64,000 bases of DNA. Origin: Thermomicrobiales bacterium. Its GTDB lineage: Bacteria > Chloroflexota > Chloroflexia > Thermomicrobiales > UBA6265. Shown here in pieces: positions 47,903-59,674 of this stretch. Both the position numbers and the translations under genes were made by a program. A model generated the notes under the pieces. It ran no database searches. It was not told the DNA's origin and saw only the letters and a list, made by a program, of their open reading frames with translations. The DNA lies in NCBI GenBank assembly GCA_041390825.1, contig JAWKPF010000015.1, positions 57,632-121,631 of the forward strand. Direction: 5' to 3'. Position 1 is the first letter of the stretch. The number at the start of each line of letters is the position of its first letter.

Positions 47903-48693
47903 ACCCGCAGTCGAGGCGCCAGGCATCGAGGTTCGCGATGCTGAGGATGAACAGAGTAGGGTTGCGTGATCGCATGCAGGCCGCCAGAATTCGTCGGCCG
48001 CCAGGCGATCGGTGTACTCGATGGCAAGAACCGGCTTGCCTGCCTCCAGTAGGGGAATGACCTCATCGCGCCGTCGTCGGCCAGACAATCCTCGGTCACG
48101 GCAAAGTCATAGCTTCCGACCAACCGGTCAGTGATTCAGGACTTCTTCAGCCGATCTTGCCAAGACCACGCGCATGGGCCGCATCGGCCAACCAGCGATT
48201 GAATGCAAGCTGGTCCTGCTCGGTCAAGGGAAACCCGGTGACCTCGGCGTCGTTGCCATGGTATCGATGTTGTCGGCTCGACCGCATCGAATCCTTTCTC
48301 CGCGCAGAGATCGAGCCGCAATGAGAGAATCGGAGCCAGCCAGATCGATGCGGCGAACTCCACGAAACGTTCGCGGCCATTCGTCCCAGGCATTGCCGAG
48401 CACTTCCCGCGGGATAGGCGCCGGCGTCAGGGCGCCAATCTTCCCACGTCCCCATGCTCATGTAGCACAACACGCGAATTCCTCGCGTGCAAGGCCGCCC
48501 GCGCTCGTCTCGAAACCGTCCAGATCGTAGACCTGCACCGCGAGCGGATCGCCCTGCAACGGTTCGCTGAGCTGGATCTGCCGTATCGCCCCGGCACTCG
48601 GTTCCCAAACAGCATCCGCGCCTCTGTCCTCGCCGGTGCCAGCCCGCGAACAATGGCAACGATGGCCATTCCGTTCATCCACCGAGGCAGCAT
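47903..48693 (-). CDS. GH114 (endo-alpha-1,4-polygalactosaminidase-like) secreted hydrolase (frame-disrupted)
   Basis: Reconstructed fragments: WEPSAGAIRQIQLSEPLQGD, AVQVYDLDGFETSAGGLA, IRVLCYMSMGTWEDWRPDAG (the ICYxSxGxWEDWRPD hallmark), then FVEFAASIWLAPILSLRLDL, CAEKGFDAVEP (catalytic-region VEPDN expected next), GFPLTEQDQLAFNRWLADAA, ARGL, YDFAVTEDCLADDGAM and AGKPVLAIEYTDRLAADEFW. This order is that of glycoside hydrolase 114. The N-terminus (MNGMAIVAIVRGLAPA...) may be a signal peptide; GGAAGGA lies before ATG 48693. Members cleave galactosaminogalactan or Pel-like polymers, so it may remodel matrix polysaccharide (inference). Confidence 0.8.
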
Positions 48694-48799
48694 CGTTCAT
48701 CCTTCCCTTGCGGCTCGCCGAGCAGCATCGAAACTGTCTATCATCTCCGCGCCGAACGCGTTTCACTGTCGTGACGATTCGCCACCATTCGACTGGAGC

Positions 48800-49154
48800 A
48801 TGCCAATACCTGACACGATCGATTTTCGACATCTTGCTCGAGGGAGATCCACGCTCGTTTCCGCTTCGAGGGATATCAGCACGGAGGTTGGATGCATCGT
48901 TCTTCATCATCCACTACCTGCAACCAGGCACCGGACCAGGTTTGCACACCCATCCCAGTCTTTATCACGCTTCGAAGGTGAGGCATTGATGACGCATGGG
49001 GACGAGCAGCAGGTGGTGCGGGCTGGCGACATCAATGGCCGTCGTGCCAGCGAATACGCCGCACAAGTTCGTCAGCCAGGGAGATGTGCCCCTGAAACAG
49101 GTGGACATTCACATCACCGACAGGATGGTGCGGGTCGAACTGGAACTCTTATAA
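48800..49154 (+). CDS. Cupin-2 domain protein (frame-disrupted)
   Basis: Fragments: MPIPDTIDFRHLARG, FPLRGISARRLDASFFIIHY, LQPGTGPGLHTHPS (cupin motif 1, G-x-HxH), then EGEALMTHGDEQQVVRAGDI, a stretch equivalent to VVPANTPHKFV (motif 2 His), and VDIHITDRMVRVELELL before TAA. A ~115-residue single-domain cupin that probably binds a metal through the His residues. Substrate unknown. Its stop converges on the end of the giant repeat protein gene 42 bases away. Confidence 0.75.
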
Positions 49155-49195
49155 GAGGGATGCGCCGATTCTCAGCCAACGCTCGGCCACGGCGG

Positions 49196-52100
49196 TCAAA
49201 ACGTGAATTGCATGGAAAACGCCGCTCCGTTGCCGGGCGTGGCGTTTCCACATGAATCAGCTTCCGCCACCTCCACACAGTTGTAGACCCTGATTTCCGT
49301 CGGATCTCCCGGCTCGAGTACGACGTGCCCTTGCTGGTCGAGCGATTCTGAATCGATCAGGCAGGGGTTCCCCCTTGCTCGGCCAGGTGTAGGCCCCACT
49401 CCCGAGCCAGTTGCTGAACCGTTGGCATCAGTCGTCATTTGGATGATCGCGCCAGCACCTGGCCGGCGTCAGATTGAAATTCACACCAGCTCCGGCCAAG
49501 TACTGCGCGACGATGACCGGTGAGGACGGGCATTCAGCTTCCAGAGCCGTTACCTCGACCGGCGCCGAACGTCATACCAAGGCGCATTCAGCTTCTCGCC
49601 CGCAATCAACGTGATGCCGATCTCGCCGTTCGGTCCTGCATAGAGGAGAACGGTGTGAACGGGTACTGAAGCTGGAACTGCCGCTTGTCGCTCTTGCGTC
49701 CGGAATGGGCGCCAAGTACGTGTCATCCGACGATTCGACGATCAGGTACGGTCCTGCCTTCAGGTTGGTCAGGTCGCCTTGCCATCGTCGCCGGGTGGTC
49801 TGATCGACGGATCCGCATCCGCGGTGGAGAGGTCGGTCAGAAACATCGATCTCACCGGTCAAATCGTTGCAATCCTGCTCATATCGGCATCCCTGTAGCT
49901 GAAGTCAGAATCTTCAGGGCAGGTGTGTGATGATCCAGCCATGACTGGAGCGTTCGGGCTTCCCTGCTGCGAAGTCGTTCCGCCATCAGCTTGTTCGCCG
50001 GCCCGGATACCAGTTGCGGAGCAATGGATCTCTCAGCGGCGGAGGACCACCGGTCCCGCCACCAGCAGCTCCACCACCGGCTCCACCGCCTTCAGACCGT
50101 TCCACGCCCGCAGTTCCGCCACCAGACGTTTCACGCCTGCCAGCAGTCCCGCCGCCAGACGTTCCACCGGACGTACCTGAACCGCCAGACGAACCCGAGC
50201 CGCCGGATCGCTCGATCCACCCGAGCTCAGCGGTTCACTAACCAGTCAGAAGTCGAACCAGTAGCAGGTAATGACCTGGCCCCAGTCGACCTCCAGCCAG
50301 AGGGTGGAGCCGTCGGTCAAGCCTTCTGGTGATCACCAAAGATAGGGGCCAACCCATTGGCAGTAGACCACTGCGCCGGAACCCTGTACAACTCGGGTAG
50401 GTTTCCGTCCAATACCAGACGCCGGTTGGAGATCCTCATAGAAACCCTTGCCCTGATCGTCCATGGTGGACGACGACGGCGATTCGCCTTGCGGACCCCA
50501 GCCGTATTCGACGCCTGGACCCGGCGTGGTGCATTGCGCCAGAAGCTGGTGGTAAGACCAGTTCCAGTGCGCGGTCTGATCGCAGTTGTACTTGTAGATC
50601 AGACCTGCGGGTAGTCGTGCGGCTTGTTGAACCACTTGCAGTAGAGATACTGGTTCAGGTTCGAGCCAGGTCCGCTCTTCGCCGTCGCTATCCAGGAAGT
50701 ACTCGTCCCAGGTGCTGGGTTCGGAGCCATCGGACGAGAAACCACAGTAGACGGCAATCGGGGTAATACCCGTTGGGAACCTCCCAGAAGTAGAGATCCA
50801 CCTCCGGAAGGCACGTCGCTCCAGCTCGCTTCTCCGCTTGCATCGGTCGACTGCGATTCCTCAACCATACGGCTGGTTGTAGAGGTCGAATTCCACGCCC
50901 TCCGGGCGCTCAGTGCAGCTCGACTCGTAGTACGACAGATCGGACGATCCGTAGTCGAAAGTCCTGCGGGCAGTGTACTTCCAGATCGTTACCCAACCAT
51001 ACTCCGGTCGGCACATCGAAGACGAAGCAATGGAGATGCTGGCCTTCCGGCAGATCGACATGCCAGCCATCGGTGTAGTCGTACTCGTCCCAGAGCTCGG
51101 GAGCGTTCCGCGTTCTGAACCACGCCGCAGAAGATCTTGCCGACCTGATATCCGTCAGGCGGCTGCTCATCGTGAGCGATCCTGCCGGGACATCCTCCCA
51201 GGACGCGGCTCCAGAGCTGTCCGGTCGTCTTCCCGCTGGAATAGCCGCCCGATTGGATCTCAGTAGACGTCCGGCTGCCACGACGTGCATTCGGAGTACG
51301 GGTAGTCGTAGCTACCGTCATACCAGTCGAAACCTGGTTCGCAGTAGTACTTGTAGATGTACACCGTCCCGTAGTCGTACGGCACATCGAAGATGTAGCA
51401 GTAGAGGTACTCGCCCTCCTCGATCGAGACGTTGTACCCGTTGAAGTAGTCGTACTCATCCCCATGAGGTGGGAGAACATGCGCCTGATTCGAGTGCCGC
51501 AGGCCCTGACTGGATCAAAGATAGCCGTCAGAAATATCCCACTTATCGCAGATCGCTCAGCGGCACCATCCGCCAGTCACGCCTGAGTCAGTCGGTGGTC
51601 TTACATCCTGCAATATGTCGCTGTTGTGACTTCGGTGTGATGTTCTCGTGCGGCGAGGTGCACTCGGCATACAGGTAGTCGCTACCCGCCACCCTGCCAG
51701 TCGAAGTCCGGCTTCGCAGTAGTACTTGTAGATGTAGATCGTGCCATAGTCGCGGTCGGCACATCGAAGATGTAGCAGTACAGGTACTTGCCTGGCGGCT
51801 TGGCACATCCCAACCGTCGGCGTAGCTGCATTCTCATCCCATGACGTCGGCGGCACACCATCCGTGTCGGAATAGCCGCAGAAGATGCGGCCGGACTGAT
51901 AGCCACATCCGGGACATCCTCCCAGAACGACAGGTCGCCCCACGGAACACTGGTCCACGTTGCCGCGCCGGAAGTGTCGGTCGTCTGCCCTGCGTAGCTG
52001 CCGCTGTACGTCTCGAAGTAGACGTTCTCGTGCGGAGTCGTGCAGCCGGAGAGCAGATAGTCGTACCCGCCATTCTCCCAATCGAACTCGGGAGCGCAGT

Positions 52101-55100
52101 AGTACTTGTAGAAATAGACCGTTCCGTACTCATACGGCACGTCGAAGATGCGTAGCAGTAGAGGTACTTCCCTGGTGGCGTGGGCACGTCCCAGCCATCC
52201 GGAGTAGCTGTACTCGTCCCATGACGTGGGTAGTGTCCCCGTCGGTGTCGGAGTAGCCGCAGAAGATGCGGCCGACCTGGATACCCGTCTGGTACCTCCT
52301 CGTAGAACGAGAGTGACCCCACGGGACATCGGTCCAGGTTGCCATGCCGCTGCTATCGGTTGTCTGCCCCTGGTGTAGCTGCCGCTGTACGTCTCGAAAT
52401 AGACGTTCTCGTGCGGGGTGGTGCAGTTCGAGAGCAGATAGTGTCGTACCCATTGCTTTCCCAATCGAATTGGGAGCGCAATAGTACTTGTAGAAGTAGA
52501 TCTTCCCGTAGTCGTACGGCACGTCGAAGACAAAGCAGTGGACGTACTCGCCTTCGGGCATGTCGACATGCCAGCTGTCCGAATAGGGCATTCGGTCCAG
52601 CTCGATGGCAGCGTGCCACTGTTCTGGGCGGTGACGCCGCAGAAAACCTTGCCAACCTTGTAGCCATCAGGCGCCGTCTCGACGATTTCGAGACTTCCGC
52701 CAGGAACATCCTCCCAGGTGGCGGCTCCTGAGCTGTCAGTGGTTTGTCCCTGCGAATAGCCGCCGTTGTGGATCTCGAAGTAGACATCCGGCTGCCATGA
52801 GGTGCATTCGGCGTACAAATCGTCGTAGCTGCTGCTCGACCATTCGTAGCCAGGCTCGCAGTAGTACTTGTAGATGTACACCGTGCCATAGTCGTACGGC
52901 ACGTCGAAGATGTAGCGCAGTACAGGTACCTCTGCCCGGCGGGGTCGGCACGTTCCAGCCATCCGAGTAGCTGTACTCGTCCCATGACGTGGGTAGTGTC
53001 CCGTCCGTGTCGGAATAGCCGCAGAAGATACGGCCGACCTGATAGCCATCCGGAACGTCTTTCCAGAACGACAGATCGCCCCACGGAACATCGGTCCAGG
53101 TGGCTCATGCCGCTGCTATCGGTCGTCTGTCCCTGGGTGTAGCTGCCGCTGTACGTCTCGAAGTAGACGCCCTCATGCGGGGTCGTGCAGCTCGAGAGCA
53201 GATAGTCGTACCCGTTGCTCTGCCAGCGTCGAAGTCTGGATCGCAGTAGTACTTGTAGAAGTAGACGGTTCCGTAGTTGTACGGCACGTCGAAGACGTAG
53301 CAGTACAGGTACTTGCCCGGCGGGGTCGGCACGTTCCAGCCATCCGAGTAGCCGTACTCGTCCCACGATGTCGGCGGCACACCAACTGTGTCGGAGTAGC
53401 CGCAGAAGATACGGCCGACCTGATAGCCATCCGGAACGTCTTCCCAGAACGACAGACGCTCCCACGGAACATCGGTCCAGGTGATGGCCCCGGACGTGTC
53501 TGTAGGGCGCCAGTCGACATAGCTTCCGCTGTAGAGCTCGATAGCGACATCCTGCTGCGGGGTCGCGCATTCCGAGAGCAGGTAGTCGTAGCCATTGCTC
53601 TGCCAGTCGAAACCGGGTTCGCAATAGTACTTGTAGAGATAAACGGTGCCCTGTAGTACGGCAACGCCGAAGACGTAGCAGTACAGGTATTGGCCGGAAT
53701 CGTACGGAACGCTCCAGCCGCCCGAGTAGCTGTACTCGTCCCACGAGGATGGTGGCGTTCCCTGCGTGTCGGAGTAGCCGCAGAAGAAGCGGGCCGGACC
53801 GTGTACCCGTCTGGCGGCTCTTCGAAGAACCCGAGATCTCCGGATGGAACCCCGGTCCAGGCGGCTCCGGAGCTATCGGTTGATTGGTCCCAGAATAGCT
53901 ACCCGATGCTACCTGGAACGGGACGCCAGGTTGCGGATTCGCGCACCCGGAGTGAGAGCGAGATAGTCGTACCCACCGCTCTACAGTCGAACTCGGATCG
54001 CAGTAGTACTTGCACAGGTGTAGACGGTGCCGTACTGAGGGGATGTTGAAGTAGACGCAGAGAGATACTGGCCGCTCTGCAGATCGACCTGGATCCCCTG
54101 GTTGTAGCTGTATTCGTCCCACGAGCTGGGCAGCGTGCTTCCATCGGACGAATAACCGCAGAAGACTCGTCCCACGGTGTAGCCCGAAGGCGTTTGCTCG
54201 ACGATGTCGAGCGTGCCTCCTGGCACGTTGGACCAGGCGGCCGTCCCTCCGCTATCCGTGGTCTGCCCTTCGGAGTAGTCTGCATTGTGACTCTGAAATA
54301 GACGCCCTCATGCGGAGTCGTGCACCCGGAGAGCAGGTAGTCGTACCCGCCGCTCTGCCAGTCGTAACTTGGACGGGTAGAACTTGTAGAGGTGCGGCAT
54401 CTGTCTCTGTAGTCAGACGGAACGTCGAAGATGTAGCATGCAGATACTGCCTGTCCGGCAGGTCGACGTACCAGCCATCGGAATAGCTGTACCCTGCCAT
54501 GAGCCAGGCAGGGTGGCGTCGTTTGCGCCGCGACGCCGCAGAAGATGCTGCGCCAACCTGATGACTCGCTTGGGGTTGTTCGACCATCCCCAGGTTGCCT
54601 GATGGCACATCGGACCACCACGCATGCCCACTGCTATCGGTGACTGCCCTGGGAAATGGTCATTGCTGTGAACCTCGCGCAGACTCTCGGACTGCGGAGT
54701 GGTGCAGCCGGAAAGGAGATAGTCGTACCCGCCGCTCTGCCAGTCGAAACTTGATCGGGTAGTACTTGTAGATGTGGACGTTGGGTGTGCTTCGACGTAG
54801 TCGAACCAGTAGCATTTAGCAGGTGTGCCAGCCATCCACCATGGTGGCGAAAGGCGATGATGCGTGCCGTTGCCTTCGTCGGCGAGCTGCTGCTTGTTCG
54901 ATTCGTCGATGTTTGCCTCGGTACTGCCATTGGGGAACCTTCGACGCAGTACACCGCTCATTGATAACCGCTCACCTCATGTAAGGATATCGACCTGGTC
55001 CAGCGGCCAATGATCCGAATCTTGACCGTCCCATTGCCATTGCCAGTGGCAGTCTGCGTTCCTCCGTTGACGGAGAACTTCACACCGTTGTGGAAATCTG

Positions 55101-55738
55101 GGCAGTTGTCGAAATAGCTTCTGAAGACCGTGAACGAATCGTAGTCGTAGCTCGTGTCATCGCAGAGGAACTTCTGGATCTTGATGATTGGCCGTGCCGC
55201 CACCCTGATACTGCTGGGTTTGGCCGTCTTGGGCCGGAGGAGAATTGAACCAGTAGCATGTGGTTTGGGTGTAGGAGGTTAGCTGAGGGGCGGTATAGCC
55301 AACATCTATGTTGCCGCCGTTGGCGGCAAAGTAGCTGCGTTGCACGTCACCGGGGTTGTTGGGATCACCGGAGACTTCGCAATAAACCCAGGGGGGTTCC
55401 ATAGCCCTGGGGAACCGTTTCCGAGACAGCATAGCCAACACCCAGGGGGATGCCGTTCCAGGAAACGGAACCACTGCCATTGGTCTGCTGCGTTCCTCCC
55501 CCGTACGAGCCGTCACCAGACTGTAGGAAAGGAGACTCCACCTCGGAGTCGTACAGTTGCTGAATGCCGCGTTGGCATCTCCGCTGCCCGGGTCGTAACT
55601 CCGAGGGCAGTCATACTTGACAGCGGTATAGGAACCGGTGTCCTGCGCAACCACCTGCGTCGATTGAAGCGCGGGGAGCATGCCAAAGAAAAGTATGAGC
55701 ACGACAGACCGCGCAAGAAGTCGATGTGCCGATGACAT
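49196..55738 (-). CDS. Giant Cys/Tyr-rich secreted repeat protein (~2,180 residues; frame-disrupted)
   Basis: ATG 55738 (GGAGG nine bases upstream) opens a signal peptide, MSSAHRLLARSVVLILFFGM, cleaved near VVA-Q. Two divergent N-terminal modules (KYDCP...; KIQKFLCDDTSY...) precede about twelve ~126-residue modules at a mean 379-base spacing. Module pattern: KYYC, ~12 residues, GYDYLLSxCTTPHExVYFET, YSGSY, TTDSSGxATWTDVPWG, PDGYxVGRIFCGYSDT, SWDEYxYSDGW, KYLYCYVFDVPYDYGTVYIY. The middle resembles SpaA/Cna-B prealbumin-like domains, with four extra Cys per module. A Gly/Ser/Thr-rich stretch (50,010-50,240) and a C-terminal domain (LTNLKAGPYLIVESSDDTYL) follow, ending SMQFTF. No anchor is visible. 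That it is one gene is inferred across dozens of frame breaks. Probably a surface-layer, stalk or adhesion protein. Confidence 0.72.
50585..54790 (-). repeat. About 12 tandem coding repeats of ~379 bp
   Basis: The plus-strand marker GTAGTACTTGTAGA (encoding the YKYYC segment) recurs at about 50585, 50973, 51343, 51719, 52099, 52481, 52861, 53246, 53624, 54003, 54377 and 54759. Spacings are 370-388, mean ~379, so copies differ by non-multiples of three, as expected of indel errors. More diverged copies lie near 55165 and 55615. The copies are clearly similar but not identical in sequence. Not a CRISPR: units are long and coding. Confidence 0.9.
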
Positions 55739-56224
55739 GATGTCCATCCTCCGAAATAAGCACGCAATTGGGTCTGGGGAGAACGTCCAGTTTGTTAGGT
55801 AGCTCCAATCATCTTTATTCCTCTTTCGTGAGAAATCAACCACCTACGCTGGATTTCCACACGTTTGCACATGTTTCCGCAACGCCCGTTCGGTACGGTT
55901 GTTCACGTCCGCTGGCCCGAATTCGGGAAGACTGGGAAGACCACACACCGGATCGACCGTCCCCGATGCCACTACGAGCGGACACCTCCAAGGTCCACTG
56001 AATCGGCCTACACGGGTATCGAATACGCTCCGTTTTCGGCCGTACGAGATTGACATCCCTCCTTTCCACGTACCCCGTACGTGCTGACACGGCTCACGCA
56101 ACCGTGCCGTCAGGCGACACGTCACGTATGCTCTCCCACGTCGAGCCACGAAGCACTGGACAAGTGATGCGAACGACATCCTTTGTCTCCATCATGGGGT
56201 TCGCATGGAAACTACTCAACTATG
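55739..56224. other. Divergent promoter region of the giant repeat protein
   Basis: About 485 bases between the giant gene and the DinB gene. It is somewhat more AT-rich near 55,770-55,850, where a promoter for the giant gene is likely, but I cannot assign convincing -10/-35 boxes. No other gene seen. Confidence 0.35.
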
Positions 56225-56748
56225 AAAATTCGAAGCGGGAACACACGCAAGACAGGAGCACATGGATTGGTGCTACGTAATCAATTGATCGACCGCTACC
56301 GGGAGGGCCCTGCCGAGGTCGACCGCGCGCTTGCCGGAATCACCGAGGACGAGCTCGGATTTCCGCATCGCCGACGGGGAATGGACCCCGCGTGAAGTCG
56401 TGCATCACCTGCGACAGCGAGATGACGTCGGCTATCCGCATCCGCCGGCTGATTGCCGAAAAGGAGCCGCTGATCGTTGGGTACGATCAGGAGGAATTCG
56501 CCCGCAGGCTTTACTACGGGCGCCGGATCGTCTGCTTCTGGCGCTCGCGGGCGCCCGCATGTCGACTGCCGACTCTTGCCGAGTTTCAGGAGAGCGACTG
56601 GGAGCGATTCGGGACCCACTCGGAGTTCCCTGGACCGTTCACCGTGATCGGCTGGCTGGAGTATTACGCCGACCACGCGCACGACCACCTGGATCAAATT
56701 CGCCGATCGCGGGAGGCGTACCGCCAGCGAGCGGTCGCTTCTGAATAG
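56225..56748 (+). CDS. DinB-family protein (frame-disrupted)
   Basis: Fragments: LRNQLIDRYREGPAEVDRAL, AGITEDEL, DFRIADGEWTPREVVHHL (first metal His region), SEMTSAIRIRRLIAEKEPLI, VGYDQEEFARRLYYGR, LLLALAGARMSTADS, SDWERFGTHSEF and TVIGWLEYYADHAHDHLDQI (the C-terminal HxxxH metal motif). It ends YRQRAVASE. A four-helix, metal-binding DinB/YfiT-like protein, ~160 residues; activity unknown. The start is ATG 56225 or GTG 56270; AGGAG lies before the latter. It converges on the ABC-F gene. Confidence 0.78.
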
Positions 56749-56771
56749 CTATCGAACCGCGGCTGCGGTCG

Positions 56772-58398
56772 TCAAAACCACACCGTTCCGGTGCTCGTCA
56801 TACCAGGCGAAGCGTTGCTCGGGTAGTCTGTGATGCCATCCCGCAACTCGAGCGTTCGTGTGCAGATGCGTTCGAGAAAGTATGGTCGCGAGACCGACAG
56901 GATGGTTCCTGGAAAGTCGCTGAGCGCGGTTTCCAGCGCCTCGATCGCCTGGAGGTCGAGATTGTTCGTCGGTTCGTCCAGCACGAGGAAGTTCGCGCCG
57001 CCCAGGATGAGACCAGCAATCTGCAGGCGTGCTTTCTCACCGCCGGAAAGCCGTCCGATCTGCGTCATGCCGACTTCCCCCGATCGAATGCAACGAACCA
57101 AGGAAACTGATTGCCTGTTGCTCGTTGTACGGCTGCAATCGTCGGATGTACTGATCGCGGTGAGTTTGGCGGGCAGATTCTCCCTGTTCCTGGGCATACA
57201 ACCGAGCACGACCGCCGGCCCCAGCCGCACGGTACCACTCGTCGGCGCAACCTGACCTGCCAGAACACGCAAGAGGGACGCTTTTCCCGCTCCATTCGGA
57301 CCCACCAAACCAATGCGCTCGCCAATGCGGATCTCCAGATCGAACGGCTTGACGATGTCGCGATGCGGGTAGGCGAACGAGGCGCGTGGGCATCCAGACG
57401 ACGGTCGCGCCGCGCTCAGTCGAGAACGAAAAGTTGGCCGGGCGACGATCGAGGATTGGGTATTCGGGTCACCAGCTTTTCGCGTTCCTCTTCGAGCTTG
57501 CGCCGCATGTTTTCGCACGCGGGGCGAACTCGGGTTCTGGCGTGCCCATTGGGTGAGCTGCTCGGCGCTGGCTTTGAGTTTCTTGAACTCGCGTTCCTGA
57601 GCTCGCGCAGCTCGGTGGCCCGCTCATGACGAGATTGCCGCTCGTCCCGGTAGTAGCTGTAGTTCCCGTGATAGACGGTGATCTTGCCGTGGGCAAGCTC
57701 GAAGATGCGGTTCATGATCCGATCGACGAAGTAGCGATCGTGGGTGATCGTCGCGACAGCGCCTTCGGACCTGCTGAGCAACCGCTCCAGCCACGCTTTG
57801 GCTTCCAGGTCGAGATGGTTGTCCGGTTCGTCGAGCAGGAGTACATCTGGCTGTGCCGCCAGCAAGCCGGCCAGCGCGCAACGATCTTCTTCTCCCCTCC
57901 GGATAGCTGCCCAACCGGTTTTCCCCAATCGGCTTCGGGCACTGCAAACCAGGAAAGGATGTCGGCGCCCGGCAACGGTACCTGATCGTCACGCACTTCT
58001 TCGATGCGCGCCAAAGTGCGGGTACTTGTCCATGACCGCGGTGAGCTGCTCATCGTCGAGCGGTTCACCCATGCGGAGTTCGAGCCGAGGAGATGTAAAT
58101 CGAGCGCGTCCGGATCGCCTGCTGCCAATGCGACCGTTTCCAGCACGGTCATTTCGGGGTCGATTGCCGTCTCCTGATGCAGGTACCCGATGCGCAACCC
58201 GCGCCGTGCTGTCACCGCGCCCGATTGCGGTGGCAGCTCCCCTGACAGCAGGCGAAAGAGGGTCGACTTTCCAGCCCCGTTCGGTCCTGTGGAGCGCGAG
58301 CCGGTCGTCGATTCTGATCTCGAACGAAACGTTCTCGAAGATTTGGTACCGCCGTGGGCATAGCTAATACCGTTTGCCTGTAACAGAAAGCGCCATAT
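56772..58398 (-). CDS. ABC-F family ATPase (frame-disrupted)
   Basis: Two ABC domains in one soluble protein without membrane segments. Domain 1: start ANGISYAHGGTK-like sequence split by frames, TARRGLRIGYLHQETAIDPE, KPVGQLSGGEKKIVA (signature), PDVLLLDEPDNHLDLEAKAW (Walker B), VATITHDRYFVDRIMNRIFE, then the interdomain linker KITVYHGNYSYYRDERQSRH. Domain 2: RIGERIGLVGPNGAGKASLL (Walker A), QIGRLSGGEKARLQIAGLIL, NFLVLDEPTNNLDLQAIEAL, ending GMTSTGTVWF. ABC-F proteins act on ribosomes in translation stress or antibiotic protection; the subtype is not resolved. It lies immediately downstream of two beta-lactamase-like genes on the same strand. Confidence 0.9.
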
Positions 58399-58439
58399 GC
58401 GCAGCGTAGCACGACGGAGCGGAGTGCTGCGCGGTCAGG

Positions 58440-59555
58440 CTACCGGGCTCCTCTGCCGTCGTCAAATGCGGGGAGATCGAATACGCCCGCCGCGATCAGG
58501 GCCAGGCGTTGCTCGACTTCGGTGGCGCGGTCGTCGTCGGGCACCCCAAGCGACAGAAGGGCAACAGCGCGAACGTCGCCAGATGGCAATACGATGAACC
58601 CCACATCGTTGACCACGTCTTCCAGATTTCGGCTTGTCGATGGCCGTAGATAGCCCTCCCGGCAGCAAAGCGGAATCCGGTCTCCAATCAGTTGCTCTTC
58701 CAGGATGCCCAATGTGCTCGGTACACAAAGGGGAGATCAGTGTATTGGTCGAGAGCTTCTGCATATACGTCGCCATGCCGAATGGACGCGATATTGACCG
58801 GGCCAAGTTGCGCCGCGGCTTCGATATAGGCTCGGGCAGCGTCGACATCGGCCTGGGTTGCATCCGAAGCGGTTTGCGGGGGCCAAATCACAGGTGTCGG
58901 ATCGCTTTGCAGCCAGGTCTCGTTCATGCCGATGATCTCAGCAGTCTCTCGCAGCGATTCGGGAGTAGTGAGCTCGAGCATTGTCAATCCAGCGACATTG
59001 CTTGAGTAAGCTCCGGCGGCAGATCTTCCAGCGTGACCTGGGTGCCCGCTTCGTCATTGGCAAACACATGTCCCCAACTCCAGCCTCGAACAACTCCGGC
59101 GCCAGGGTGTAGGTCTGCTGCAGTGAGCTCGCCCGCTTCGACCTTGCGTGATGTCGGCCATGAGAATGAGCTTTGTAGGTCGAAGCGACACGAAGGGCAT
59201 GCGCATTCCGCGGATTGATGATCCTGTCGTTTGGACCGAGCACCACGACCCCGTACACCCCCTGCTCCCCCTGCAAGAGTGTGGTGGTCGCCGCCTGCTC
59301 CGGCGAGGTCGGGATCCCGTCGATGAACTCGGGCGTGGCGGGATCGTGGGGGTATCGGTCATGGACCGTGAAGATAGGCGTGACAACCTGGGCGACTTCG
59401 CAGGCTGCCGTCGTGGTGGGCTCCTCGCTCACCGGTTCGCTTTCACCGCCGCAAGCGAGGAGAGCGCACCCGGAATCGCCAACCAGCGCTGCAGCCATGA
59501 AGCGCCAGCGCCGAAGGATGCCGGATTGCTGAACTCGTCGTTTGGGTTGCCACAC
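58440..59555 (-). CDS. Class A beta-lactamase-like serine hydrolase, lipoprotein (frame-disrupted)
   Basis: The GTG start at 59555 is followed by a lipoprotein signal with lipobox LLAC (SGCALLACGGESEP). The middle reads GVYGVVVLGPNDRIINPRN, then a SxxK motif (STYK, in ASTYKAHSH... / STFKLIL-like over frames), TYTLAPELFEAGVGDM, an SNVAG segment equivalent to SxN (bases ~58,985), MLELTTPESLRETAEIIGMN, and finally NLEDVVNDVGFIVLPSGDVR preceded by a damaged KTG-like box. It ends AFDDGRGAR. A surface-tethered penicillin-recognising hydrolase; beta-lactamase versus peptidase activity is unresolved. It is a paralogue of the next upstream gene. Confidence 0.78.
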
Positions 59556-59674
59556 GTCTGCCTGACTGCACCGGTTCGACGCACTGATTGTACGCGCCGA
59601 AACTGGCGCACCAGCGCAACGTCCCAGCTTTCGTTCAGGCTTTGCAGTTTTTCGGTCGAATGGGCCGGAAGCCG

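Noticed and set aside
50585..54790. A CRISPR array or satellite DNA
   Set aside because: Units are ~379 bp, coding throughout and preceded by a signal peptide; they are protein modules, not short repeats with unique spacers.
27000..56000. A prophage, integrative element or insertion sequence carrying the surface genes
   Set aside because: No integrase, transposase, terminase, tRNA-end or terminal inverted repeats can be seen; housekeeping genes (gltX, permease, aminotransferase) are interspersed.
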